A DNA stretch of 64,000 nt from Trypanosoma brucei gambiense DAL972 (Eukaryota > Euglenozoa > Kinetoplastea > Trypanosomatida > Trypanosomatidae). The DNA lies in contig NC_026744.1 of the NCBI RefSeq assembly GCF_000210295.1, forward strand, positions 2,294,001-2,358,000. The letters run 5' to 3'. A program made the translations under genes and the position numbers. Within the stretch, counting starts at the first letter, position 1. Every line of letters begins with the position of its first letter. The notes below the pieces were generated by a model. That model did not search any database. It saw only the letters and a list, made by a program, of their open reading frames with translations, and was not told where the DNA came from. Of the stretch, positions 10,122 to 19,729 are shown piece by piece.

Positions 10122-10466
10122 GTTAATAATTGGTGTTTTGATGCCTTCCCCATTGTGTATGTTTTGTTTGAGTTTCAGGTGAAGTCCGACTGCACATAAC
10201 GTCTCCCATACCCCTGTTTAATTATGCCACTGCATAGCAAGAGTGAACCCTGTTCTTTTGCCCAGTTTGCTCTGTGAACGCATGCATTTTTTGTCCGTGT
10301 TTTGTTGCAACAATCGCCCCACATGTCTTTGACACGCCCTCATTTGTGTAACCGCAGAGTTACGGCACTAGCTTTGCAGTGCGGTGACACACGCATAGAT
10401 TTATTTTGTTATATCTTTTACATATATTTCCCCCCGTCGGAGTATACCTCGCATTTGATCAACACG
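10122..10466. other. Intergenic spacer before exonuclease gene
   Basis: This is a 345-bp spacer with T-rich runs at about 10260-10305 and 10400-10437. An in-frame ATG at 10323 lies inside it, but the sequence between is UTR-like (see the next gene). Confidence 0.55.
10441..10442 (+). promoter_or_regulatory. Candidate trans-splice acceptor AG
   Basis: This is the first AG after the pyrimidine-rich stretch at 10400-10437 ('tttccccccgtcgg'). It is 25 bases before the ATG at 10467. If used, it removes the upstream in-frame ATG at 10323 and supports the shorter protein. Confidence 0.45.
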
Positions 10467-13154
10467 ATGGATGAAACACCGAATGCTGTAAAGCAGCTAT
10501 ATACGGATGTGGAGTACACCATAGGGTCCAACCCAGAAATGGAGAGGCAGGTGAAGCACGGCTGTGTGGTTATCGGACGGCTGCGTGTGTACTCAAGCTA
10601 TAACTCGGGCCTTGCATTTGTGCGTAGTGGTGCTTTCCCAGCGGATGTTGTTGTGAAGGGATACGGAAGTATTAATCGTTTTTTGCATAATGATGTGGTT
10701 GCGGTGCAACTTCTTCCCATGGAGCAATGGGAAGACGTGGTTTCGGGTGAGTTGGAACCGGATGGCGACGATAAGGATGAGTTTCGCACGATGAGACCGG
10801 ATTCAGAGAGACTCCCCGATGGGCGGCGCATCACACGGTGGATACGAGACACCACGATGAATAACAGAAAAAACCGAGAGATGTGGCTGGCGGAGATGAT
10901 GTCCGCCCCAACCGAGCACAACTGGCATGGCAAGAAGCCGTCGGGAAGTGTGATAGCCGTCCTCGAGCGTAAGCACCCACTGCTTTTTGTGGCCCGCTTG
11001 GCCGACGACGCGCTCTCCTCTCAGGAGGTTATACAGGACAGACGCTTCTACCGTTTCAAAGTATTTGATCAATTACTTCCTCATATTGCCGTTTTTGGCC
11101 GTGATATTCCTTTTAGCCTGCGTGAGAGTATCAGGGAACGGTTTTACTTGTTACGTCTGGAAACGACAACTGGTGGGGACATAGTGTGGGCGGAATCTCG
11201 TTTTCCCACTGCAAGGATAATATCCACGTTTGGTAGTGTGCACTCGTTGCGTGCAAACACTTTCGCGATTTGCTCTGCGCACCACATTGTCACGGACGAC
11301 TTCTCAGAAGAGGCGTGCAACTGTATACCCGACCGGCTAATAATTCCGAACTTAGAGGAAATGAAACGAACCGGTCGCCGTGATCTGCGCAGAGAAGAGT
11401 TCGTGTGTAGTATCGACCCTGCCACGGCCCGTGATCTGGATGACGCCCTTAGCATAACCTTATTGCCAGGAGGGTACCGTGTTGGGGTTCATATCGCCGA
11501 TGTATCACATTTCGTTTCCCCGGGGTCGGCACTTGATGAGGAGGGTCGTGCGCGGGCGACGAGTGTGTACCTTGTGGACCGAGTTTATCCCATGCTTCCA
11601 CGAAAACTGAGCGAGGAGTACTGCAGTTTGCACCCAGGGTCCGATAAACTTGCTTTCTCTGCCATCTTTCAGTTGGACCTCAACGGCAAGCTGAAAGGGG
11701 AATGGTTTGGAAAGAGCGTTATCCGCAATCGTTGCCGCCTCTCATATGATGATGCTCAACGAATTATCGATGGTAACCTAACTACCCTTGATGCATTAGA
11801 TTACGGTGGCGTAACGGATCGCCGAGAGCTTTCGCAGCTGAAGGAACGTGTTGCGACGTCGGTGAAACACCTTTTCGATCTGGCATCCAAACTCCGCGCT
11901 GCAAGTTTTGAACGGGGTCGTCTAGCGTTTTCCACTCCTGAGATCGGTTTTCACTTTGAGGACATATCGAATCCCACGCACCCAATTGGGTTCAATGTCC
12001 ATAGGCAGATAGAGGCAAATTGGCTGGTAGAGGAGTTTATGCTGCTTGCCAACTTACGAGTCGCCCAAAAGATTGTGCAATACCTTCCTGACCAAGCAAT
12101 ACTGCGTGTGCACCCACCACCGAAGAGGGTTCCGTTTGAACAGCTGAAGGTGTCTCTTGCAAGAGTGAACATTGAGCTGAAAGGACGATCCAACAAGTCG
12201 CTCGAGCAACTTCTTAATAGCGTGAGGGATCATCCGTTGCGGGACGAAATTTCTATCATGGTGAAGAACACTCTGTCTCTAGCGAAGTATTGTACAAACG
12301 GTGAAAATTTTACTAACAAAGTTCCCCTCGGGCACTACGCTCTAGGGTTAGAGTGGTATACGCACTTCACCTCACCCATTCGCCGCTACGCTGATATCAT
12401 CGTCCACCGGCAGCTACTATGCGCTTTGGAGATCGAATCAATTGTAAAGGGGAAGCACCGCACCGGCAAGACATGTGCGGGTGCTGTTGGAATGGAGGTG
12501 GAATGTCTTGACTCAGCGGAGTTTTTTACTTCCACTTATGAAGTTATGAATATTGCAGATGAATGCAATGAGAATAAGAGGGCTGCGGACAGTGTGAGCG
12601 AAGCTTCACTAAAACTATTCTTCTGTCACTATCTCAAGTCCTTGCGGTCTCTGTGGGTTTCGAGCAACAAAGAAGATCCCTTTATTCCACGCGTGGATGC
12701 CGTCGTCATAAGTGTGGCTCCTGAAAAAAAGGTGTTGATGCTATACGCAAGAGTGGTAGGGATCAGTGTTGAGATTAGTTTAAAAAGTAAGACACAAAAA
12801 TTTGTTGCGGAAAGCGGTAATAATGAGAATAGGGATGAGTCCAACAAGGAGGAAACTGCGTCGCTTCACAGTGAGATAAGAAGAAAAAGAGGGAGCGCCA
12901 CTGGGGGAAATCACAGGGGTGGGGAGAGACAAAAGAGCCCTCCACGTGCGCAAGAGGCGAAGATAACCATCAACTGGGGGTTACACCCCCAAACTAATGA
13001 AAAGGTTGAAGAGGAGATTAAAGAGCTCATGATGGTTTCGGCCGTCCTAACAATAAAACGAAACGTGAAGGGCTATGAGGAACCGGATATGATTATGGAC
13101 CCACCGTGGTTGCGGGACGAAAAACGGATGGCAATACCCACAAGTCTCGTTTGA
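10467..13154 (+). CDS. RNase II/RNB-family 3'-5' exonuclease, Dis3-like without PIN domain
   Basis: This 895-residue protein degrades RNA from the 3' end. Residues 30-300 hold the two N-terminal cold-shock-like regions. The RNB domain runs from about 310 to 645. The catalytic metal-binding motif is intact as IDPATARDLDDA with D317, D323, D325 and D326, and the conserved end of the domain reads HFTSPIRRYAD at 633-643. A C-terminal S1-like region is interrupted by a charged insert of about 60 residues. No PIN endonuclease domain precedes the cold-shock region, unlike the exosome subunit Rrp44/Dis3. A Dis3L2-type or other cytoplasmic Dis3-like enzyme is therefore more likely. The frame is open to an ATG at 10323, but that extension crosses a splice-like tract, so 10467 is preferred. 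Confidence 0.85.
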   Translation: MDETPNAVKQLYTDVEYTIGSNPEMERQVKHGCVVIGRLRVYSSYNSGLAFVRSGAFPADVVVKGYGSINRFLHNDVVAVQLLPMEQWEDVVSGELEPDGDDKDEFRTMRPDSERLPDGRRITRWIRDTTMNNRKNREMWLAEMMSAPTEHNWHGKKPSGSVIAVLERKHPLLFVARLADDALSSQEVIQDRRFYRFKVFDQLLPHIAVFGRDIPFSLRESIRERFYLLRLETTTGGDIVWAESRFPTARIISTFGSVHSLRANTFAICSAHHIVTDDFSEEACNCIPDRLIIPNLEEMKRTGRRDLRREEFVCSIDPATARDLDDALSITLLPGGYRVGVHIADVSHFVSPGSALDEEGRARATSVYLVDRVYPMLPRKLSEEYCSLHPGSDKLAFSAIFQLDLNGKLKGEWFGKSVIRNRCRLSYDDAQRIIDGNLTTLDALDYGGVTDRRELSQLKERVATSVKHLFDLASKLRAASFERGRLAFSTPEIGFHFEDISNPTHPIGFNVHRQIEANWLVEEFMLLANLRVAQKIVQYLPDQAILRVHPPPKRVPFEQLKVSLARVNIELKGRSNKSLEQLLNSVRDHPLRDEISIMVKNTLSLAKYCTNGENFTNKVPLGHYALGLEWYTHFTSPIRRYADIIVHRQLLCALEIESIVKGKHRTGKTCAGAVGMEVECLDSAEFFTSTYEVMNIADECNENKRAADSVSEASLKLFFCHYLKSLRSLWVSSNKEDPFIPRVDAVVISVAPEKKVLMLYARVVGISVEISLKSKTQKFVAESGNNENRDESNKEETASLHSEIRRKRGSATGGNHRGGERQKSPPRAQEAKITINWGLHPQTNEKVEEEIKELMMVSAVLTIKRNVKGYEEPDMIMDPPWLRDEKRMAIPTSLV

Positions 13155-13842
13155 TCAAAGTGCCCTCCGTTATTTTTTCCTTTTTCGTTTTTTACTTGTT
13201 ACGTTGTGTTGTACTTGAACTTCTTTGACGCCATAGTCTCGGGTAATTACAGCGTCTTTCTTCCTTTTATTTATTTATTTCTTGGAGTGGATCTTGGCGA
13301 ATTGTTTTTATTTTTCGACAGACACGCCCGCATGTATATATATATGCATTGATATATTAGTCTGGGAGCAATAACTTCAAGCACTCCGTTACATCTTTTT
13401 TTTCTCTTTGGAAGAGGAAGGAGTAGTAGTAAGTTGTTCCCCCTCCAATATCTGGATAAACTGTGTGTGTGTGTGTACATCGTTTCTCCACAGTTCCGTT
13501 TCTTATAACCCTCGGAGCGATGGGGTACTTTAAATTTTTTTTTGTTTCCCCTTTTTTTAATCACACTTTTCACTGCTAAATCTTCTCCTTTTTCTTTTTT
13601 CATAGTATCTGCAGAAATCGCTTGAATCTAACTGTTTAGACGTAAAATTTTGAGTGTCAACAAAACTATACTGCCATCTGGAGGGAGCACTGCAAAGAAG
13701 GGTGTTTGTAAGGAAAGCATTTTTCTCCACCTCCCTGATTGTGCCCACTGAGAGGAAAACAAAAGAAAAAACAAAGAGGAGGGCTCCTGCCTCGTTGTTA
13801 GCGGTACGCCAGAACGGACACTCGGACTTACAGTTGTAACTT
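13155..13842. other. Intergenic spacer, no supported gene
   Basis: This is a 688-bp spacer with T-rich runs (13170-13190, 13545-13600), a short (TA) run near 13336 and a (GT)6 near 13463. The pyrimidine-rich stretch at 13545-13600 is the likely splicing tract for the next gene. Confidence 0.6.
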
Positions 13843-15831
13843 ATGTCGTCAAAGAAGAAGGGCTCGAAGTCAAATGCGGCAGCCAATTCTACAACTGACA
13901 TAAAGGGTCTGAACTTTTGTTCGGTTAAGGAGTACGGACAATTTAATAGCAACGAGTACAAAATATTCGTAGCTCCCAACCGACCTCTTCAAAGTCGTTT
14001 AGTCAACCTCAACTCCCTTCGCCCACACGGCGCTGTTGGCTCTGCGGAACTGAGATCCCGTTTCCACAGCCATCCCGTCCCCGAAAACGTAGTAAAAGAT
14101 ATTTTGACGTTGGTAAATGATGCGCAGAGTAGGGTGCACCGTTGCCCTGATTTCACTTTAGTAACTAGCGTGCGAGAAGCGATGGAGTCGCTACATTCTA
14201 CTGCTTATGAGCAATGGTGGATGGATCACATAGCCAAAGGGTGTTTGAGTACCAACGCATACCCCTTTTCGTCTCTTCGCTTTGCGGCACCACATGAAAA
14301 CTCGCAGGGTTGCTCAATGAATAGTAACTCTTCGGTACCTGATTCCTTGTCAGGGATTGCTGAAGCTATACAACGCATCCTCTTCGTATGCACACAATCC
14401 TCAAACAATGGTGACCAAGCAACTGAAAAGTTGTTGTTTCATTCCATTCGCAATGAAAAGGCATCATTGAAAGAGTTGGTGTTGACAAGTTATAACAGCA
14501 ACCACATTCTCGTTTGCTGTGGTCTGTACTTTTATCGACTGAATGTGCTTGATGAAAATGGTGTGGCTATTAATGTGGGTGACATCACGTTGTTGCTGCG
14601 TGCCGTGAGGGAGCATGCGGAAGCCACAGAAAAGGCACTCCGTGAGCAGTTGCTGCTCCCTGATGTCATGAATGACTTGGTTCAATTCCATCACATGTTA
14701 GGTTACATGAGCGAAATTGCCAATCCCGAGTGTGCGGCTCTGATGGATCGGTTGAGACGTGCAAACTCTGTTAATGCAGCCGCTCTTGACATCATGGACT
14801 CCAGCATTTTTACTGTGGTGCTGCGAAACCCCTGTGAAGCTGGCTCCCCTCGTGCTAGATGGTACCGAACCGGCATGTTACTGGAGGAAGATGATGATGG
14901 AAGACTTCTTACTCTGCGGGCGCATACAATAATTACAGATCACACATTTCTTGTGGATTTCCTCACGCAAGTGATAAATTGGAGGGATGAGCACGAACGA
15001 CTTGGCAGGTCCAGTTGCTTATTGGGTAAAACAAAGGATGAATACTTTGTTTCCACTCCCAACGAGCCGGCTATGATTGAGCACTTGAACCTCTGGCTCC
15101 CATGGAAACATCGCAAACCCATGTGGCCATACCCACAAAAGAATGCCATGCCCAGCGTATTTCCTCTTGAGTTTACAACCCTGGGAGAGGGAGTAGTTAC
15201 CTTTTCGTGCCTTTGCCTAGCCGCTGTGCTAGCAGTGCAGGAGGTGCTCACACCAAGCCACGGTTTCCCCACTGTTTTGGTTGCATTTCCCCACAAGCGA
15301 GGTGGCGTCTCTTCGGCGTTGCTTTATTCTAAAGTTGTGGAGGCTTTCATTCAATCTCTACGTAGTGAATCAGCTCTGGTTGAAGCGGTTACCGTGCGAC
15401 ACATGGCGCGTGCAGCGTTGCAAGCTCTGAATACTATGATAAATGCCTGTTTCAGTGAGCAATATCCCCTGTACACGATGGCGCAACTTCTTCTTTCTGA
15501 GGGAAAGGCGGAAGCAAAGGATGCCACTCATGATGGTGGTATGTTAGGTGCTGTGGATCTTGTACTATCAATAGACCCTTTGAGTTGTGGCGGAGATATC
15601 CTCCACTCCGAGACTCAACTTGTAATGCCGACGCCATTTGCAATCCGCAGCGTGGGGAGGTGTACTCCCGGCGCAGCTCGGCAGCAAACGAATGTAAAAC
15701 TGCCTTCCGCTCTTGAAGTGACCGATGCAGCACTTCTGCAGATGCCGGGAGCAGGGGAGTCATCCACAGGCAGACGGCTCTCGGCGTGCATTTTAGAGAG
15801 AAGTCAGGTGTTGTTAACGCTGCTGAAATAG
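13843..15831 (+). CDS. Highly diverged carnitine/choline acyltransferase-like protein
   Basis: This 662-residue protein carries, in the right order, several landmarks of the carnitine/choline acyltransferase fold, all degenerate. An 'EQWWMDHIAKG' block near 124 resembles the family's 'EWW...YL..R' region. 'HILVCCGLYFYRLNVLDENG' near 222-241 resembles the 'HI.Vl..gqfy..dv.d..g' strand pair. 'LDIMDSSIFTVVL' near 313 resembles 'L..I..alF.v.Ld'. A 'RWYRTGMLL...DDDG' block is followed by 'LRAHTIITDH', whose H361 lies where the catalytic His (EH...D) is expected. The family's GRTE and STS motifs are not evident. These enzymes move acyl groups between CoA and carnitine; this one may have lost activity or changed substrate. 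It could also be a kinetoplastid protein with only chance resemblance. Confidence 0.5.
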   Translation: MSSKKKGSKSNAAANSTTDIKGLNFCSVKEYGQFNSNEYKIFVAPNRPLQSRLVNLNSLRPHGAVGSAELRSRFHSHPVPENVVKDILTLVNDAQSRVHRCPDFTLVTSVREAMESLHSTAYEQWWMDHIAKGCLSTNAYPFSSLRFAAPHENSQGCSMNSNSSVPDSLSGIAEAIQRILFVCTQSSNNGDQATEKLLFHSIRNEKASLKELVLTSYNSNHILVCCGLYFYRLNVLDENGVAINVGDITLLLRAVREHAEATEKALREQLLLPDVMNDLVQFHHMLGYMSEIANPECAALMDRLRRANSVNAAALDIMDSSIFTVVLRNPCEAGSPRARWYRTGMLLEEDDDGRLLTLRAHTIITDHTFLVDFLTQVINWRDEHERLGRSSCLLGKTKDEYFVSTPNEPAMIEHLNLWLPWKHRKPMWPYPQKNAMPSVFPLEFTTLGEGVVTFSCLCLAAVLAVQEVLTPSHGFPTVLVAFPHKRGGVSSALLYSKVVEAFIQSLRSESALVEAVTVRHMARAALQALNTMINACFSEQYPLYTMAQLLLSEGKAEAKDATHDGGMLGAVDLVLSIDPLSCGGDILHSETQLVMPTPFAIRSVGRCTPGAARQQTNVKLPSALEVTDAALLQMPGAGESSTGRRLSACILERSQVLLTLLK

Positions 15832-16165
15832 TAACAATTTTGTGTCTTTCTTGTCTGGGTTTTGCGTGTAATGTGTGTGTTGGGGGATAGATAAAATGTG
15901 CAAGTGTGGTAGTGAGGGGTAATTCTTTCTCCAGTCCCTCACACTTTAACCATCACGGCCAGCTACTCTCTGTGGAACGTTTGGTTTCACCTGTACGTAG
16001 AGTTGTATTTTTATGTATAATAATATATTGTTGATGTACACAAGGTGATGGCCGTATTGAAGAATAATGGAGACCCTTTCTAACATTTCCTTTCACACTT
16101 TCCCAGTACTTGGCATTTGTTTTGGTGGATAAAAAGAGCCCACCTCCATGCGGAAATTGTGCTCG

Positions 16166-16170
<5 letters not shown>

Positions 16171-16197
<27 letters not shown>
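16171..16197. repeat. (TA)n microsatellite
   Basis: This is a perfect TA dinucleotide run of 27 bases in an intergenic spacer. Confidence 0.95.
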
Positions 16198-16562
16198 GCT
16201 CTCTACCGTCCACACTATTTTGTGTGTCATGTGATGTGTCTGTATGTGTGATTGTGATCGTAGTGAGTGGAGAATAGATTATGATGAAACAGATACGGCC
16301 TGAGCGCTTCTCTTTTCCGCACCGCTTCCCTTCTATACATTTATTGTTATTTCATTCATTTTCACACTTAGTGGGAGTACGCGTTCTCACTTTTTTTTGT
16401 TCACTGTGCTTGGCGTCAACATTGCCTCTGCGTCTTTGAACCTCGGTCTACGTCCTCTTCTGTCATTTCTCATACATTCTTTGATTATTTCTTTTTTTGT
16501 TGGTGTGTGTACTCTTACGCTTCCTTATTGACTTGTCGGTTCATATATGAACGTACACGAAC

Positions 16563-16588
16563 ATATATATATATATATATATATATAT
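16563..16588. repeat. (TA)n microsatellite
   Basis: This is a perfect AT/TA run of about 26 bases, the second in the same spacer. Confidence 0.95.
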
Positions 16589-16800
16589 TCATTTACTTAG
16601 CAGTGATCTGTCATTGGTGAAGTTGAATAGCTTTCCCATAAGTACGTGGAGGGATCCGGAAGAAGGGAGGGAACCCGAACGTATTTATTACCATTACATC
16701 AATCAACTAACAAGGTAGTGCAGCGTCTGAAGCTTCCATTCTTTATTATTATTATTTTTATTTGCTCGAAGGTTGTGATACGGTAAACTTTTTTCCTCAT

Positions 16801-17967
16801 ATGTCGACGCTAGCTTCTGCTTTGCCACTTCTGGCAACAAAAAACGTTCTTTGCGGCGTGACTGGCAGCACCATACAATTCTTTTGTGATCTGACTAGAG
16901 ATTACGGCCCCACTTCGACAAAAAAGAGTGTGATTATTGCATCATCGTGCGGCAATAGACCAATAGGCACTACGGGAGCCCACATTGTTCTCAACGTATT
17001 CTTTGCAAAGGAAACGAAACCACAATTAGATGAAGACACTTTGGCTCCACTGCGAACGAGGGAAGTTTTTGGACTGTATTGCTACCGGAGTGTGGTTGGG
17101 GAGAAAATACTTTGCATTGAGGTTGATTTCAACGATGTGGGTACCAAAAAGGTTGGTAAGGGCCGAGGCACTGTGCTTGCCACGAGCAGAGGATGCAGAC
17201 CATTGGGAAACACAGGGATTTATTGTAGCTTCAACTGCTTACGGTCCCTTGGAGCACCATCAAACCTTTCGGAATTATCTTCCGTCTTTCAGCCCTCCAC
17301 CCATCCTGTTGGTGAGAAGGTTGATTTAGGGAATGGTTTCATAATGAACGTGGAGAGCTCAACACAGATAACCATCGTATACGAGTGCGGTCGCGACGAG
17401 ATGTGTGACACGGTGCGGCTCAGGCCGTATTTACTCAATGGAGTAATTAACCTCAACATGTGTATTCGGTGCGGGGTGAAACGAAACGCAGCATGTGAGA
17501 ATGAGAGCAGTAAAAAAAGAACTCTCCTTTTGAGTAATTCCTCCGTCTTTGCCAAACCATCTCTAACTGCACGAAATGCCAAGGCACGATATACTGTGAC
17601 ACCAGGGGTAAATACTGAGCGAATCCGTCTCGAGGTGCGGTTTGACCCGACATATATTCATTACAATGGAGGTTGGAATGAACCAATCATTGTGTCCAAT
17701 ACGGGCGGTTGGGTCACTCTGGAAGATGGCGTTATGTTTACTTTTTGTGCGCATAGGTCGCCAGTATCACTTGCATCCGATACCGTAGTAGATGCTGTTA
17801 GGGAGGTGCTTGGAGGGTTTTCACCGGAAGAGCTGGCGTACCTACGCTTTAAAGAGGTTTATCGGAAGGTTTTTGAAAAAGTTGGGACTGCTAATGCGGA
17901 GGAAGATGATATGAAGGAGGAAGTGAGGTTGGCGATAATTAGTCATTTTCATAGGAGGGCGTTTTAA
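16801..17967 (+). CDS. Unknown repeated-module protein (paralogue of 19730 gene)
   Basis: This 388-residue protein belongs to no family I recognise. It seems built of about four degenerate beta-rich modules. Modules 1 and 2 show it best: each has hydrophobic strands followed by 'IIASSCGNRPIGTTG' or 'VLATSRGCRPLGNTG', then a strand such as 'IVLNVFF' or 'CSFNCLR'. The last module ends 'IIVSNTGGWVTLEDGVMFTF', and a C-terminal helical region of about 60 residues ends 'EVRLAIISHF'. The downstream protein at 19730 shows the same ending pattern, so the two look like diverged tandem paralogues. There is no signal peptide or membrane segment. The frame opens upstream only through a TTG, so the ATG at 16801 is used. 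Confidence 0.7.
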   Translation: MSTLASALPLLATKNVLCGVTGSTIQFFCDLTRDYGPTSTKKSVIIASSCGNRPIGTTGAHIVLNVFFAKETKPQLDEDTLAPLRTREVFGLYCYRSVVGEKILCIEVDFNDVGTKKVGKGRGTVLATSRGCRPLGNTGIYCSFNCLRSLGAPSNLSELSSVFQPSTHPVGEKVDLGNGFIMNVESSTQITIVYECGRDEMCDTVRLRPYLLNGVINLNMCIRCGVKRNAACENESSKKRTLLLSNSSVFAKPSLTARNAKARYTVTPGVNTERIRLEVRFDPTYIHYNGGWNEPIIVSNTGGWVTLEDGVMFTFCAHRSPVSLASDTVVDAVREVLGGFSPEELAYLRFKEVYRKVFEKVGTANAEEDDMKEEVRLAIISHFHRRAF

Positions 17968-19729
17968 CTTCCCTTTGCATTCCAGCGACGGTAACTGTCG
18001 GCATGCATACAAACGCAAACGCAAACGTGCTCACACAAATGAGTCTCCGTATATGTGTACGTTAATGTTTGTGTTGAAATGGGGAGAGCAAAAGCAAAGG
18101 GGAAAAGAAGAGAAGGTGTGGGTTTTCTCAGAGGGAAATTAGGTTTAAAATTTTTTAAAAAAAAAGGGAGAGGAAAAGGGGGAGAGGGAGGTGTAATAAA
18201 AGGTAATGCGAGTCTAGCAAGTATCATATATTCGAACGTTGGCGTCCGTAAGCTCATTGGTTAACCCACAGGACCGGGGCGGCGCACCTCATTGTTCCAT
18301 AATTCTGTTGGGCTGCCTTTCTTCTTTTTCATTTGTATACGTTTTCGATTTTCTTCTTTGTTTATTCTTTTAAAAGTTTCGTTAGTTTATTCCTCCATTA
18401 TTTTTCTAGTTCAAATGGTGCTCTTTGTAACGTTGTTTGTGTCTCAGTCCTTCAGATATATATATATATATATTATGTACTTGATCCCCTTCCACCACAG
18501 CATGCTCGTGTATTCGGCGGGAGAAGTAAGTTAGAGGAAAAGAGGAGAACCAGAGGAAACGGTCGGCGACAACACTGTTTTTTTTCTGTTGCTTGCTTTG
18601 AGTAAAAATGATAATAATAATATAATAATAATATAATAATAATAAGTAAAAAAAATGAAGGGAGAAGGGAGGGAAACCGTAAATGCGTTTATACATTTAA
18701 GTTTGTCCTTCACTGCAGCAAGCATCCAATGGTCACTGTTCCTACTCTTTGCTTAAACATTTATTTATTTATTTTTATTTATTTCTCCATTACTATCGTT
18801 GTGGGAAGGGAAAGAAAAAGATGGAAAATGATATTAAAGGTAGACAGTGAGTGAAACTGGGAACTTCTACGACTTTGAGTGAAAACTTAGCGTAATGCCC
18901 CACTGAACTGATACCGTTTATTATGTCCACCTAATGGAGAAGAGAATGAAAGGCATTAATTACTGCTGCAACTGGGGTATGTTTTGCTCTTTTTTGAATG
19001 ATGTATAGGATGAATTAGTGGGTTGATGAGCATTGCTTTCGTTAAATCAAAAAAAAAACGCTGCAATTCCTTTAAGATCCCACCCACCAAATGAATTAGT
19101 TGTTAGCATGACTTGACGAGTGCGTGCGATCAAAATAACGATACGATATTCCAGCATGCGTATTTGTACAATTGATCAGTGGTTTACCACCGCCAGTTAC
19201 TTTTTTCCCCCTCTGCGCGTGTGGCCGGTGGGGAAAGGCATGAGATTTCTGCGGTGATGCAGTTGGATAATGCGGCGTGCCAAACTTTTTCTATCAAATT
19301 TATATTTAAGTATTGCGTACATCTTTACCAAAAGTGGCTCAGGTACCCGAGAGGCATACGCGTATTTGTAATCTAAAATGACTTGTTTATCCTTTTATTT
19401 TATTTTTATTTTTTATTTTTGGTGCTTCACGCATTTTATCAGGGGTGCACTGTAATCACTGGCATTTTACTTTTTTTTTTTAAAAAAAAAAAACATAAAC
19501 AGATGGGACAAACATTGCCTTCTTGCTCCCATAAGTTTTAGTTTGTGACTAAGTTGGGCGTGGAAAAAAACAACAACTGAGGATTTGCGATAGAATCGAA
19601 TAGAAATACAATAGGAGGAGGGAAGTAGAGGGAAGGGGATAACATTACATAACAGGTACAGATATCAAAAGTAAATAAGGCATAACAAATAGGCGAGTGT
19701 GACGGAAACACATTTGAGGTATTGATAAA
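17968..19729. other. Long spacer between the two module proteins
   Basis: This 1.76-kb spacer is rich in simple sequence: (TA)n at 18457-18473, (TAA)n at 18608-18645, (TTTA)n near 18762-18783, and a T10/A12 inverted homopolymer at 19471-19492. None of the ORFs have recognisable content. The length exceeds most spacers in the window, so a small lost gene cannot be excluded. Confidence 0.6.
18608..18645. repeat. (TAA)n-type repeat
   Basis: This is an imperfect run of TAA/ATA units, interrupted by 'tataat' steps. Confidence 0.85.

Larger units (their letters stand above)
15832..16800. other. Intergenic spacer with two (TA)n tracts
   Basis: This is a 969-bp spacer holding two dinucleotide repeats (listed separately), T-rich runs at 16380-16500, and a (TTA) run at about 16743-16757 just before the next start. 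No gene is seen. Confidence 0.65.

Noticed and set aside
10323..10466. In-frame N-terminal extension of the Dis3-like exonuclease
   Set aside because: It crosses a pyrimidine tract followed by AG at 10441-10442 and encodes an aromatic-rich UTR-like peptide.
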